The translations under genes and the position numbers were made by a program. From NCBI RefSeq assembly GCF_000285495.1, contig NZ_HE610978.1, positions 524,525-588,524 of the forward strand: a stretch of 64,000 nt of DNA, given 5' to 3'. The notes under the pieces were generated by a model that was not told the DNA's origin, did no database searches, and worked only from the letters and a program-made list of their open reading frames with translations. This DNA is from Oceanobacillus massiliensis str. N'diop (GTDB lineage: Bacteria > Bacillota > Bacilli > Bacillales > Amphibacillaceae). Of the stretch, positions 45,075-53,454 are shown in pieces (within the stretch, counting starts at the first letter, position 1; each line of letters starts with the position of its first letter).

Positions 45075-46292
45075 TTAGTTTGTTATATAGGTATCTGTTT
45101 TTGCTTTTTCATTTGTTTCTTTTTTTACATTGGTTTCATTGGCTTCTTTTAACAACTCGTCCAGAACTTCTGTGAAAATTGATTCGGTTTCTGCTGTTGC
45201 TTCATTTCCCTTTACTTCCTTATAAAAAGATTTAAATAGATCGACGTCACTCATTTTACTGCGATCGACTGATTTATCACGCTCTGTCAAAGTCGATCCA
45301 GGAGAAAGTGCAAAGTTTTTACGTTCCACGTGCATTGCATTTGGAAATACCGACTTTATCTTCTCCATTGGCGAAAGCACGGGTGCCTCATCCAGCAATT
45401 TAACAAATACATAATCATTATTGATTGGCTGTTCTAGAAGATCGTCCAAGGTGCCTTCTACCGTTCGAATATCTCTCCTCGGTCTCAGTAGACGTTTTTC
45501 CACTGTTATCGCGCCTTCTGCATCCATCTCCACGATATGAAAACCTTTTTTATGGTGTTCTTCCGAAACAGAATATTTCAAGATAGATCCTGAGTATCTA
45601 ATTCTCTCATCAAGGACATGGTGTGCCTGATGCAAATGACCAAGAGCTGTGTAATGGAAAGGTGAATAATGATGTGCATCCACGTACTCCGCTCCCCCGA
45701 TCGATAACGGCCGTTCCGATTCACTGGTGTTTTCTTCCTGTTCGCCAAACGGTGTAACAAAAGCATGCCCTACTGCAACATGTCTGCTGTCAGGATCCAT
45801 CTTGGCTTGGATTTGTTCAACAATTTTCTGGGCGGCATCGTTATGGGAGCGCACTTCTTCATCATTCAATATATTTCTTACGACACTTGGATCACAATAT
45901 GGTATCAGATGAAAATGGACTTCACCGAATTCATCATGCAGTACCACCGGGTCCATATCCTTCGAAAAGTTTCCGACAATATGAAAGCCGTTATTTCTCA
46001 TAATACTGCTGCCAAAATTCAATCTGCTCGGACTGTCATGGTTACCCGCAACAGCAATCACCGGTGTGTTCAATTCTAATACAATCGTATCAAGCACCTC
46101 GTCCAGCAGGTGGACTGCTTCAATTGGGGGAACAGCCCTGTCATATAGATCACCAGCAATAATGACAGCATCCGGCCGCTCTTCTGCCACAGCTTGTACG
46201 AATTGCTGCAGAACATGGCGCTGCTCTTCCGTCATATACACGCCTTGTACAAGTTTTCCCAAGTGCCAGTCAGCGGTATGGAAAAATTTCAT
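45075..46292 (-). CDS. sbcD: DNA repair exonuclease subunit SbcD
   Basis: 405-aa Mre11-type metallophosphoesterase. Metal motifs are HTADWHLGK (about 5-13), IIAGDLYDRAVPP, AVAGNHDSPSRLNFGS and VGHAFV / YTALGHLHQAH. The C-terminal capping domain ends in a charged tail. The second ATG (46292) is used, as AAGGGG lies only one base before the first. Partner of SbcC. Confidence 0.95.
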   Translation of the reverse strand: MKFFHTADWHLGKLVQGVYMTEEQRHVLQQFVQAVAEERPDAVIIAGDLYDRAVPPIEAVHLLDEVLDTIVLELNTPVIAVAGNHDSPSRLNFGSSIMRNNGFHIVGNFSKDMDPVVLHDEFGEVHFHLIPYCDPSVVRNILNDEEVRSHNDAAQKIVEQIQAKMDPDSRHVAVGHAFVTPFGEQEENTSESERPLSIGGAEYVDAHHYSPFHYTALGHLHQAHHVLDERIRYSGSILKYSVSEEHHKKGFHIVEMDAEGAITVEKRLLRPRRDIRTVEGTLDDLLEQPINNDYVFVKLLDEAPVLSPMEKIKSVFPNAMHVERKNFALSPGSTLTERDKSVDRSKMSDVDLFKSFYKEVKGNEATAETESIFTEVLDELLKEANETNVKKETNEKAKTDTYITN

Positions 46293-46392
46293 ATACATTC
46301 CCCTTTTCCTTATATATTGATTAAATGATAATTTGTTTTATGGTATTAGTTTATCATGCTGAGGCTTGCTGCGGGCTTCCAGAATGAGGAAG

Positions 46393-46432
46393 GTTGGCGG
46401 AATCTTTGAGCATGTTCAAAGCATTCCGCAAC
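46393..46432. other. Strong inverted repeat without a T-run
   Basis: GTTGGCGGAATCTTTGA pairs with TTCAAAGCATTCCGCAAC around a short loop with one bulge, about 16 bp of stem. Lying just downstream of the ykuI-like gene it could be a rho-independent-like stabilising 3' hairpin, but no T-run follows on either strand. Confidence 0.5.
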
Positions 46433-46462
46433 GAAGTTCTTACCATCATACATAACATTCCT

Positions 46463-47680
46463 CTAGAGCAAACCTTCTTGCTCATACAGGTATTCATAAG
46501 GGATATCGAGAAAAACATACAGTTCATCCGAGATTGGATAGGAGTATGTTCTGATGAGTTCATCTCTCTCGATATCCGTATACAGGTCGGATAAAAGTCC
46601 CTTTTTCTCCACATTCATACGCATGATATTTTCAAAAAAGTATGGGCGCCAGCTCCAATTTTTATTTCGCCCTTCCTGGATGAGTTCCCAGGCTTCTTCC
46701 CTGTTTTTCTCCGCATTGGACGATAGCTGAATTCCTTCCCCATTGCAGATGTAAACACGGAATGCAAAGTCCATGCAGGCTTTGCCTACACTCAATATGA
46801 GTTCATCATAGGATTGTTCAGGATTGATTTCAGGGAGAGTCATTTTAAATTGCTCACTAATCTGATTCATCAATTCCAGCTGCGCCTTTACTTTTCTTTT
46901 TTCAAAAATGACAAACTGGCGAAAATTCGTTTTAATCTTTTCCTGACAGCTATCAACTGGGATAAATTCCGGGCCTTCTTGTTCCAGATATGTACCTTCA
47001 TAATAATGTCCGCCATTACGCCACGCATAATTAAGCTGATTATAGGAAGAAATTCCTTTAAATAATAGGGTTGCCCCTATTTTCCGTGACAGCATGGAAA
47101 GCGAATGGTACACATCACGGTACAGATGCGGCAGAAATTCATCTTTCAAAAATCCTGCATCTACTTTAATAATATTTGGTTTGACAAGCGCAAGTCGGTC
47201 GAGGCTGCCGTTTTGCTGCTCCACATCGACAGCGATCCTGATACCCAGCGTTTTCAAATACTTAAACAGGTTCCGCAATGTATCGAATTCCGCTGCCATA
47301 TACGATTCCTTTATCTCAATAATAATTCGCTTTAAATCAAGCCCTCTCTCTGCATACGCATGTAAGACAGATAGTAATGATTCACCATTATCTCTAATCA
47401 ATAAGCCTGCATCATAATAAAATGATAGATTGGTTGGCTGTTCTGTCATTAATAGCTTTTCCATGGCTTTCTGCTGCAAATGGCAATTTAACTCCAAATG
47501 GAATTCATCAGGAATAGTAGCATCCTCCAAAAACCAGTCCAGCTCTTCCAGACTTCCGTCAGCCTGCTGGAAATAAGGTCTTGCCTCATAGCCTGCAACC
47601 AAATGTGTATCTGCACTTATTACTGGATTATAGTACGGAATGACTTTATCCAGATTCAGCATAATCTCTAAGGGATCCAA
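46463..47680 (-). CDS. ykuI: YkuI-like degenerate EAL-domain c-di-GMP protein
   Basis: 405-aa cytoplasmic protein with the architecture of B. subtilis YkuI: an EAL domain (about 1-245) plus a C-terminal PAS-like/YkuI_C domain (KNWSWRPYFFENIMRMNVEK, IRTYSYPISDELYVFLDIPY). TTG start (LDPLEIM) nine bases after GGAGGTGATT; the open frame extends farther but without an RBS. Catalytic positions are altered: EAL is EAR (GYEARP), the metal Glu segment is EIKES and the usual DDFG region reads DVEQQ, so phosphodiesterase activity is doubtful and a c-di-GMP receptor role is more likely. Confidence 0.88.
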   Translation of the reverse strand: MDPLEIMLNLDKVIPYYNPVISADTHLVAGYEARPYFQQADGSLEELDWFLEDATIPDEFHLELNCHLQQKAMEKLLMTEQPTNLSFYYDAGLLIRDNGESLLSVLHAYAERGLDLKRIIIEIKESYMAAEFDTLRNLFKYLKTLGIRIAVDVEQQNGSLDRLALVKPNIIKVDAGFLKDEFLPHLYRDVYHSLSMLSRKIGATLLFKGISSYNQLNYAWRNGGHYYEGTYLEQEGPEFIPVDSCQEKIKTNFRQFVIFEKRKVKAQLELMNQISEQFKMTLPEINPEQSYDELILSVGKACMDFAFRVYICNGEGIQLSSNAEKNREEAWELIQEGRNKNWSWRPYFFENIMRMNVEKKGLLSDLYTDIERDELIRTYSYPISDELYVFLDIPYEYLYEQEGLL

Positions 47681-48368
47681 ACAATCACCTCCATAGCAGT
47701 TTTTTCTTCTAACTAGTATAGCACAGAGGGATAGGGCATTGTTTACTGTCAGGCTCCGTTTGCGGCTTGCACATTTGGTTTGGATAATTGGATGAGAAGT
47801 AGTGACAAACAGTCCATTTACAACTGCGTTTTCTAGCTGTGAAGTCTCACTTAACCCGTACAAGTACATGTTCCAGTTAAGCCATCATCGTATTTTCGGA
47901 AGAAATGATAAAAATGTACAATGATTGTTTTTTTTGCCGTCTGTCTGCGAGTGGCCGTCTGTTTATAAAAAAGCGAAAGCCATGGCAATATTTTGGGTTG
48001 ATCTAGACAAGGGGATTCAGGTATCGTATGCAGGGCCTGATTTGTAGAAATCTTACAAGGAATAACGTGATGGAAGATTTGGAACACTACAGCGGATTCA
48101 CATTGGAAAATTGGAGGAAAATCGGTACCTGCATTAGTTGTTCTTTAGTCCTAGGCAACGTAAGGGTAGGAACATCTCGTTGTACAACAAGTGCTAACGA
48201 GGATATGCGGAAGTATAAAAAAGCTTACGGAAACGCGGTTAGTTCAATTGATTGGTCCGTTCCCTCCCTCTTACTAATAAATAGTCAAGACTGTCCCACC
48301 CTTCATTATAAGTATTTTCAGAATACACAAACATTATATACCCAACCCACAAAACAATCAAATCCTTA
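47681..48368. other. Intergenic stretch without recognisable gene
   Basis: About 690 bp lie upstream of both the ykuI-like gene and the qox operon. Open frames exist (for example 48028-48369 on the plus strand, 113 codons) but have no convincing RBS, no recognisable family and an unusual composition. No terminator hairpin or RNA structure stood out. It may be decayed sequence. Confidence 0.5.
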
Positions 48369-48398
48369 GGTGCCTGTCACTTCCCGAATTTTGTCGAA
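48369..48398 (+). repeat. Dispersed 30-bp element, copy 6
   Basis: GGTGCCTGTCAC, TTCCCGAA, TTTTGTCGAA; identical to copy 1. It lies about 195 bp upstream of qoxA. Confidence 0.92.
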
Positions 48399-48472
48399 TG
48401 AAACTTTGTCATGCTATAGTTCAAACACGTTTTGACTGTCCTTCAATAAATATACAAATCTTCATGAACATT

Positions 48473-48490
48473 TTGTGAAGTATTTCCCAA
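48473..48490. promoter_or_regulatory. Candidate Rex operator upstream of qoxABCD
   Basis: TTGTGAAGTATTTCCCAA differs from the Rex consensus TTGTGAA N4 TTCACAA at one base. It lies 104-121 bp before qoxA, a plausible promoter position. TTTTGTGAAG also resembles a ResD half-site (TTTGTGAAT). Confidence 0.45.
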
Positions 48491-48593
48491 ACTATTGTTT
48501 TTTTGGTGTCCGGGTACTAGTATGTTATGTTGTGAGCATTATCGTACTGCAATTTAAATTTATATTACTAGCCTAAGAGAAAGGGGTATATAG

Positions 48594-49529
48594 ATGAAGT
48601 TTAAATGGATCTTTCTAACATTTATTATCACTATTGCCACAGTGTTAACAGGTTGTGAGCCTCTGCTGGTTTTAGATCCTAAAGGACCCCAGGCAGAAAC
48701 AACAGCCAACGTCATTTGGATATCGATTTTTACAATGGCACTGATTGTTATTATTGTAATCACATTATTGACGGTCATACTTGTAAAATACCGTGCATCA
48801 AAACAGGCGGATAATTACGAACCGCCTCATATTGAAGGGAATCCGATAGTGGAAGGAATCATTGTTGGAGTACCAATTCTGATTGTAGCTTTTCTTTCTG
48901 TCGTATCGGTTATGTCGACACATCAAGTGGAAGATACACCAGTTGGATATGAAGAACAGGAACCACTTGTCATCTATGCTTCATCCTCTAACTGGAAATG
49001 GCATTTCAGTTATCCGGAACAGGATATAGAAACAGTCAACTATCTATTCATACCAACGAACCAAGCAGTTGAGTTCAGACTGTATTCACATGGCACCATT
49101 ACAAGCTTCTGGATTCCGCAGCTCGCCGGACAGAAGTATGCAATGTCTGACATGATTACCAAACTGAATGTAGTTGCTGAAGAGCCTGGTGAATATCTTG
49201 GCCGAAACGCCAATTTCAATGGTGAAGGTTTTGCAGAAAACACGTTCAATGTCACGGCATTGACACAAGATGAATTTGATACATGGATAGATGAAATCCA
49301 TGAAACTGCTGAACCGCTTACTGAAGATGAGTTTACAGAGATACTTGCTCCTGGACACCTAGGTCAGATGACATTTACAGGAACTCATTTAGATTTTGCA
49401 CCCGCTCCAGAGGGAGAGAACGGTGGACATCATCATGGTTCAGGTGACACTGAAGCAGATGAGGATTCAGAACATCATCATGACGAAGGACAAACAGAGG
49501 ATCAAGAATCGGAACATCATCAACATTAA
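48594..49529 (+). CDS. qoxA: Cytochrome aa3-600 menaquinol oxidase subunit II
   Basis: 311-aa lipoprotein subunit. Signal peptide with lipobox LTGC (Cys about residue 20), two membrane helices (about 40-68 and 88-110) and an extracytoplasmic cupredoxin-like domain. The CuA ligand set (CxxxC) of cytochrome c oxidases is absent, which marks it as a quinol oxidase. Unusual is a His-rich acidic C-terminal tail (about 276-311; GGHHHGSG, EHHHDEG, EHHQH). RBS AAAGGGG. First gene of qoxABCD. Confidence 0.94.
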   Translation: MKFKWIFLTFIITIATVLTGCEPLLVLDPKGPQAETTANVIWISIFTMALIVIIVITLLTVILVKYRASKQADNYEPPHIEGNPIVEGIIVGVPILIVAFLSVVSVMSTHQVEDTPVGYEEQEPLVIYASSSNWKWHFSYPEQDIETVNYLFIPTNQAVEFRLYSHGTITSFWIPQLAGQKYAMSDMITKLNVVAEEPGEYLGRNANFNGEGFAENTFNVTALTQDEFDTWIDEIHETAEPLTEDEFTEILAPGHLGQMTFTGTHLDFAPAPEGENGGHHHGSGDTEADEDSEHHHDEGQTEDQESEHHQH

Positions 49530-49588
49530 TTCGATTTGATTCTATCATTATTTAAACTTATAGACTCTTGGAAGGAGTTAAGATAGAT

Positions 49589-51538
49589 ATGGAATTTTTT
49601 GAGAGATTCGCCATTCCACATCCAAGTCCCATGATTTATGCATCGATGGTTGCTATCGGTCTTGTATCAATAGCAATTGTTGTTGGTATCACATACTTTA
49701 AAAAATGGAATTATCTATGGACAGAATGGCTGACAACAACGGACCACAAACGAATCGGTATCATGTATCTCATATCCGCCCTGCTGATGCTTTTCCGCGG
49801 CGGCGCAGATGCAGTTATGATGCGGCTTCAAACAGCGGTACCGGAAAACAGTTTCCTGGATGCCCAGCATTATAACGAAGTTTTCACAACGCATGGTGTT
49901 GTTATGATTTTCTTTATGGCAATGGCATTCGTTATTGGATTAATGAACTATATTGTCCCGTTGCAAATCGGTGCAAGGGACGTTGCATTTCCACGATTAA
50001 ACGCACTTAGCTTCTGGCTTTATTTTGCTGGTGCAATGCTGTTTAACATCTCGTTCGTAATCGGTGGATCACCTGATGCCGGCTGGACGAACTATTACCC
50101 GCTCGCCGGTACGGATTTCAGTACCTCTGTCGGCGTCAATTATTATAATTGGGCATTACAGATTTCTGGTATTGGTACCTTGATGACAGGGATTAACTTT
50201 ATAGCAACAATCATCAAGATGAGAGCGCCTGGAATGACATTGATGAAAATGCCAATGTTTGTCTGGTCTGCTCTAATAACAAATGTAATTATCGTTTTCG
50301 CATTTCCAGTATTGACTATCGCACTATTGATGGGTACATTCGACCGTCAATTCGGCACATTCTTCTTTGCTACTACGAATGGCGGCATGGATATGATGTG
50401 GGCGAACCTCTTCTGGATATGGGGACATCCTGAGGTTTATATCCTTATCCTACCAGCGTTTGGTATTTACAGTCAGATTATCTCCACTTTTTCAGAGAGA
50501 AATCTGTATGGATATAAGTCCATGGTGGCGTCGATGGTTATCATCTCGCTGCTGTCCTTTGTTGTATGGGTACATCACTTCTTCACCATGGGGCAGGATG
50601 CCGTGACAAACAGTATCTTCTCCATTACTACGATGGCGATTGCGGTCCCGACAGGTATCAAGATCTTTAACTGGCTGCTGACCATGTGGAAGGGAAAGAT
50701 CCGATTTACAACACCAATGCTATATTCGGTAGCATTTATCCCCCTCTTTACCATTGGCGGGGTAACAGGAGTTATGCTGGCAATAGCAAGTGCAGATTAT
50801 CAGTACCATAATACGATGTTCCTGGTAGCTCACTTCCATAACGTAATCATACCTGGTGTCGTATTTGCTATGATTGCTGGTTTGATCTATTGGTGGCCGA
50901 AAATGTTTGGCTTTATGCTGAACGAGAGAATCGGCAAATGGGCTTTCTGGTTCATTACTGTCGGCTTCTGTCTCGCTTTCTTCCCTATGTACATCACAGG
51001 GCTGGATGGTCAGGCACGACGTATGTATACCTACTCGGAGGCCACAGGATTCGGGCCATTGAATATGCTTTCATTCTTTGGAGCTGGTTTGCTGGCAATC
51101 GGGTTCGTTATCATTGTTTATAACGTATACTACAGCTTCCGTTATGCACCAAGGAACGTTGGCGATGACCCTTGGAATGCGAGATCATTGGAATGGGCGA
51201 CACATAACCCGGTTCCTGAATACAATTTTGCCTTAACACCAAATGTTGTTTCATCTGAGGCTTTATGGGATGCCAAGAAGAACGGACATACTCTATTCAA
51301 AGGTAAGCTTGAAGAAATCCATATGCCAAATAATAGCGGTGCACCGATTATTATGGCTGGATTATTCTTTGTACTAGGCTTTTCCGCCGTATTCTATATC
51401 TGGCCTGGTGTCATTATCGCTGGTATCGGAATATTGATATGTCTGGCATATCGCTCATTTGAAAAGGATCACGGCCGTCATATTTCAACTGAAGAGATAC
51501 AAGAAACAGAAGATAGATTTGGAGGTGCGAACAAATGA
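49589..51538 (+). CDS. qoxB: Cytochrome aa3-600 menaquinol oxidase subunit I
   Basis: 649-aa haem-copper oxidase core with about 14-15 helices. The CuB/haem region is clear: WGHPEVYILILPAFGIYSQI, WVHHFFTMGQDA and AHFHNVIIPGVVF. It reduces oxygen to water and pumps protons. The ATG at 49589 is used, since AAGGAG lies suitably upstream; a TTG seven codons earlier overlaps that RBS. It overlaps qoxC by four bases (ATGA). Confidence 0.96.
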   Translation: MEFFERFAIPHPSPMIYASMVAIGLVSIAIVVGITYFKKWNYLWTEWLTTTDHKRIGIMYLISALLMLFRGGADAVMMRLQTAVPENSFLDAQHYNEVFTTHGVVMIFFMAMAFVIGLMNYIVPLQIGARDVAFPRLNALSFWLYFAGAMLFNISFVIGGSPDAGWTNYYPLAGTDFSTSVGVNYYNWALQISGIGTLMTGINFIATIIKMRAPGMTLMKMPMFVWSALITNVIIVFAFPVLTIALLMGTFDRQFGTFFFATTNGGMDMMWANLFWIWGHPEVYILILPAFGIYSQIISTFSERNLYGYKSMVASMVIISLLSFVVWVHHFFTMGQDAVTNSIFSITTMAIAVPTGIKIFNWLLTMWKGKIRFTTPMLYSVAFIPLFTIGGVTGVMLAIASADYQYHNTMFLVAHFHNVIIPGVVFAMIAGLIYWWPKMFGFMLNERIGKWAFWFITVGFCLAFFPMYITGLDGQARRMYTYSEATGFGPLNMLSFFGAGLLAIGFVIIVYNVYYSFRYAPRNVGDDPWNARSLEWATHNPVPEYNFALTPNVVSSEALWDAKKNGHTLFKGKLEEIHMPNNSGAPIIMAGLFFVLGFSAVFYIWPGVIIAGIGILICLAYRSFEKDHGRHISTEEIQETEDRFGGANK

Positions 51539-52131
51539 AAATAGATTCTGCTCAGCCTCTTGAATACAGTACCGAACAAAACCGCATGAATATATTAGGC
51601 TTTTGGCTTTTCCTTGGTGCGGAAATCATGCTTTTCGCAACACTGTTCACATCATATTTCATTTATGAAGACCGAATAGGGAATGGTCCTGCGGGTTCCG
51701 AGATCTTTGAAATCTCTCCTGTTCTGATTGAAACCATCCTGCTGTTGACAAGCAGCTTCACAATCGGTCTTGCCGTTAATGCCATGCGTCTCCAGCGCAA
51801 GAATGCAATGCTTGCTTTTCTGGGTATTACGCTCTTGCTTGGTGCTGGCTTTATCAGTTTTGAAGTATATGAGTTTATTCATTACTATCACGAAGGTGCA
51901 GCACTTCAGTCCAGCGCCTATACGGGCATCCTTTTGACTACATTGGGCACACATGGGGCTCACGTTACATTTGGATTTTTCTGGGGTCTGTTCATCTTCC
52001 TGCAGATCAGGAAGCAGGGATTCACTCCCCAGACTGCCAATAAATCGTTTATATTCTCGTTATATTGGCACTTTCTTGATGTCATGTGGATCTTCATTTT
52101 CAGCTTTATTTACCTGAAAGGAATGATGTAA
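51535..52131 (+). CDS. qoxC: Cytochrome aa3-600 menaquinol oxidase subunit III
   Basis: 198-aa membrane protein with five helices, the short quinol-oxidase version of subunit III (NILGFWLFLGAEIMLFATLF; THGAHVTFGFFWGLFIFLQI; YWHFLDVMWIFIFSF). The RBS GGAGGTG lies inside the end of qoxB and the ATG overlaps its stop. Confidence 0.95.
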   Translation: MKIDSAQPLEYSTEQNRMNILGFWLFLGAEIMLFATLFTSYFIYEDRIGNGPAGSEIFEISPVLIETILLLTSSFTIGLAVNAMRLQRKNAMLAFLGITLLLGAGFISFEVYEFIHYYHEGAALQSSAYTGILLTTLGTHGAHVTFGFFWGLFIFLQIRKQGFTPQTANKSFIFSLYWHFLDVMWIFIFSFIYLKGMM

Positions 52132-52132
52132 C

Positions 52133-52417
52133 ATGAGAGAATTATTTCCTATGAAACAAGTCAACGGCTTCATATTCTCACTGCTGCTTACCGTTGTGGC
52201 ACTAAGCGTGTATTTCATGGATATGTCCTTTCAGATTGGGATGACCATTTTAATCATAACGGCGTTCATCCAAGCTGGAGTTCAATTGATGATCTTCATG
52301 CATGCTGGTGAAAGTGAAGACAGCAAAACCATCTATGCCAGTATCTATTACGGTGTATTGATTGCACTTCTAACTGTATTCGGTTCCCTGCTCGCGATGA
52401 TATGGGGTTACCTATAA
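52133..52417 (+). CDS. qoxD: Cytochrome aa3-600 menaquinol oxidase subunit IV
   Basis: 94-aa protein with three membrane helices and the subunit IV motif FIQAGVQLMIFMHAGES. It starts one base after the qoxC stop and ends the operon at a strong terminator. It is shorter than B. subtilis QoxD (about 124 aa) because the N-terminal and C-terminal tails are brief. Confidence 0.93.
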   Translation: MRELFPMKQVNGFIFSLLLTVVALSVYFMDMSFQIGMTILIITAFIQAGVQLMIFMHAGESEDSKTIYASIYYGVLIALLTVFGSLLAMIWGYL

Positions 52418-52424
52418 AATGATA

Positions 52425-52468
52425 AAAACATCCGGTTCACTACTTAAAGGTGAACCGGATGTTTTTTC
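52425..52468 (+). terminator. Intrinsic terminator of qoxABCD
   Basis: Perfect stem AAAACATCCGGTTCAC / GTGAACCGGATGTTTT followed by TTCG. Confidence 0.94.
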
Positions 52469-52543
52469 GCTAAAAATGATGACCGTCTTACTCCGGGTTA
52501 GTGCTTAGTTGTTTAGCGCCTATCTGCTGCCTCATGCAAAATA

Positions 52544-52571
52544 AAAATGCCTATCAAGTGACAGGCATTTG
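52544..52571 (-). terminator. Intrinsic terminator of the 76-aa membrane protein gene
   Basis: Stem AAATGCCT / AGGCATTT, followed by TTTAT on the minus strand. Its loop and arm contain GTGACAGGCA, the same motif as in the dispersed element, possibly by chance. Confidence 0.75.
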
Positions 52572-52581
52572 AATTATACAC

Positions 52582-52812
52582 TTACAATAATTGTCTTTTA
52601 CCGTTCTTCTCTTGAATGCTTTCTTCCGTTGCAACAAGGAAGATGCCCATGATAAAGATAAATGATGCACCCATAACTGTTCCAATTCCGATACCAGTTA
52701 CCTCAGCGGAACCGCTTCCAAAATATCCATAAAAGAAAAGTGCAGTTCCAATAATCAATAATGTTCCACATATATAAGATATTGCTTTTAATACTTTTCG
52801 GTTTACATCCAT
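52582..52812 (-). CDS. Small two-helix membrane protein
   Basis: 76-aa protein with two membrane helices (ISYICGTLLIIGTALFFYGY and TVMGASFIFIMGIFLVA) and a charged C-terminus (EKNGKRQLL). The ATG at 52812 follows GGGG at nine bases; the ATG three codons upstream sits on the RBS. I do not recognise the family. Monocistronic with own terminator. Confidence 0.72.
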   Translation of the reverse strand: MDVNRKVLKAISYICGTLLIIGTALFFYGYFGSGSAEVTGIGIGTVMGASFIFIMGIFLVATEESIQEKNGKRQLL

Positions 52813-52988
52813 TAAAAACATCCCCTTTCTTTATATTATTTATCTTGTTCATAAATTTGTCAATAATTTATGTCTATTTTCCAAAAATATTAATTCACTC
52901 TTGACATTTTCGTAAATCATTAAAATTATTCCTATCATGTAATATAAAATAACATCTTCAACAGAAAAAAAGATGTCTTTTTGTCTTG

Positions 52989-52999
52989 TTTTGTCGAAA
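52989..52999. promoter_or_regulatory. Spo0A box upstream of the Spo0E-like gene
   Basis: TTTTGTCGAAA fully matches the 0A-box core TGTCGAA with its flanks. It lies 72-82 bp upstream of the start codon, just before a possible -10 GATAAT (53026-53031). This suggests feedback of Spo0A on its own phosphatase. Confidence 0.6.
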
Positions 53000-53070
53000 C
53001 TATTTATTTCGTTTTCGTTTTCTGAGATAATGCATAGCGTGCCAATAATACAAAGCGAAGGTGAAAATGA

Positions 53071-53262
53071 ATGTTTGTAGAACAGATGAACACTGACAGG
53101 GAGAAGATTGTTTTGTCTATTGTCAGGAAAAGAAATGAAATGCTTCTATTAGCAGAAAAAAATGGATTATCGTCGAATAAGACAATAGCCTGCAGTCAGG
53201 AACTCGATTCCCTGTTAAACCGATTAAACAGTTTAGAACTCACTTCCAAAAGAACGGGTTAA
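53071..53262 (+). CDS. Spo0E-like aspartyl-phosphate phosphatase
   Basis: 63-aa two-helix protein with the family signature SQELDSLLNRL (about 43-53), in which the first helix carries IVRKRNEMLLLAEKNGLSS. Members dephosphorylate Spo0A~P and so delay sporulation. RBS AAGGTGA before the ATG. Single gene. The short length matches YnzD/YisI-type members rather than full Spo0E. Confidence 0.88.
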   Translation: MFVEQMNTDREKIVLSIVRKRNEMLLLAEKNGLSSNKTIACSQELDSLLNRLNSLELTSKRTG

Positions 53263-53402
53263 CTAATAATTTCTCTCTAGCAGATTATTGTTTTTTATCC
53301 ATTTCAGATACAGTTAATCAGCAGATGCTGCCGATTTCTGGACCGGGAATAAAACCCAGCACAACCTAAAGTTGCGCCGTTTAAAAGCGAAATTGACAAA
53401 TA

Positions 53403-53446
53403 ATAAAAAGGCAACCAACGTAATTCCAGGTTGATTGCCTTTTTAT
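53403..53446. terminator. Bidirectional intrinsic terminator
   Basis: AAAAAGGCAA plus CAAC pair with GTTG plus TTGCCTTTTT. It lies just beyond the YfcC-type gene stop and about 140 bp after the Spo0E-like gene. Confidence 0.88.
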
Positions 53447-53454
53447 TTGAATTT

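Noticed and set aside
47681-47869. N-terminal extension of the ykuI-like gene
   Set aside because: The TTG at 47680 has GGAGGTGATT upstream and gives the family N-terminus; the extension is cysteine/arginine-rich and unlike the family.
48028-48369. 113-codon plus-strand frame before qoxA
   Set aside because: No convincing RBS, no family resemblance, and its end runs into the dispersed element.
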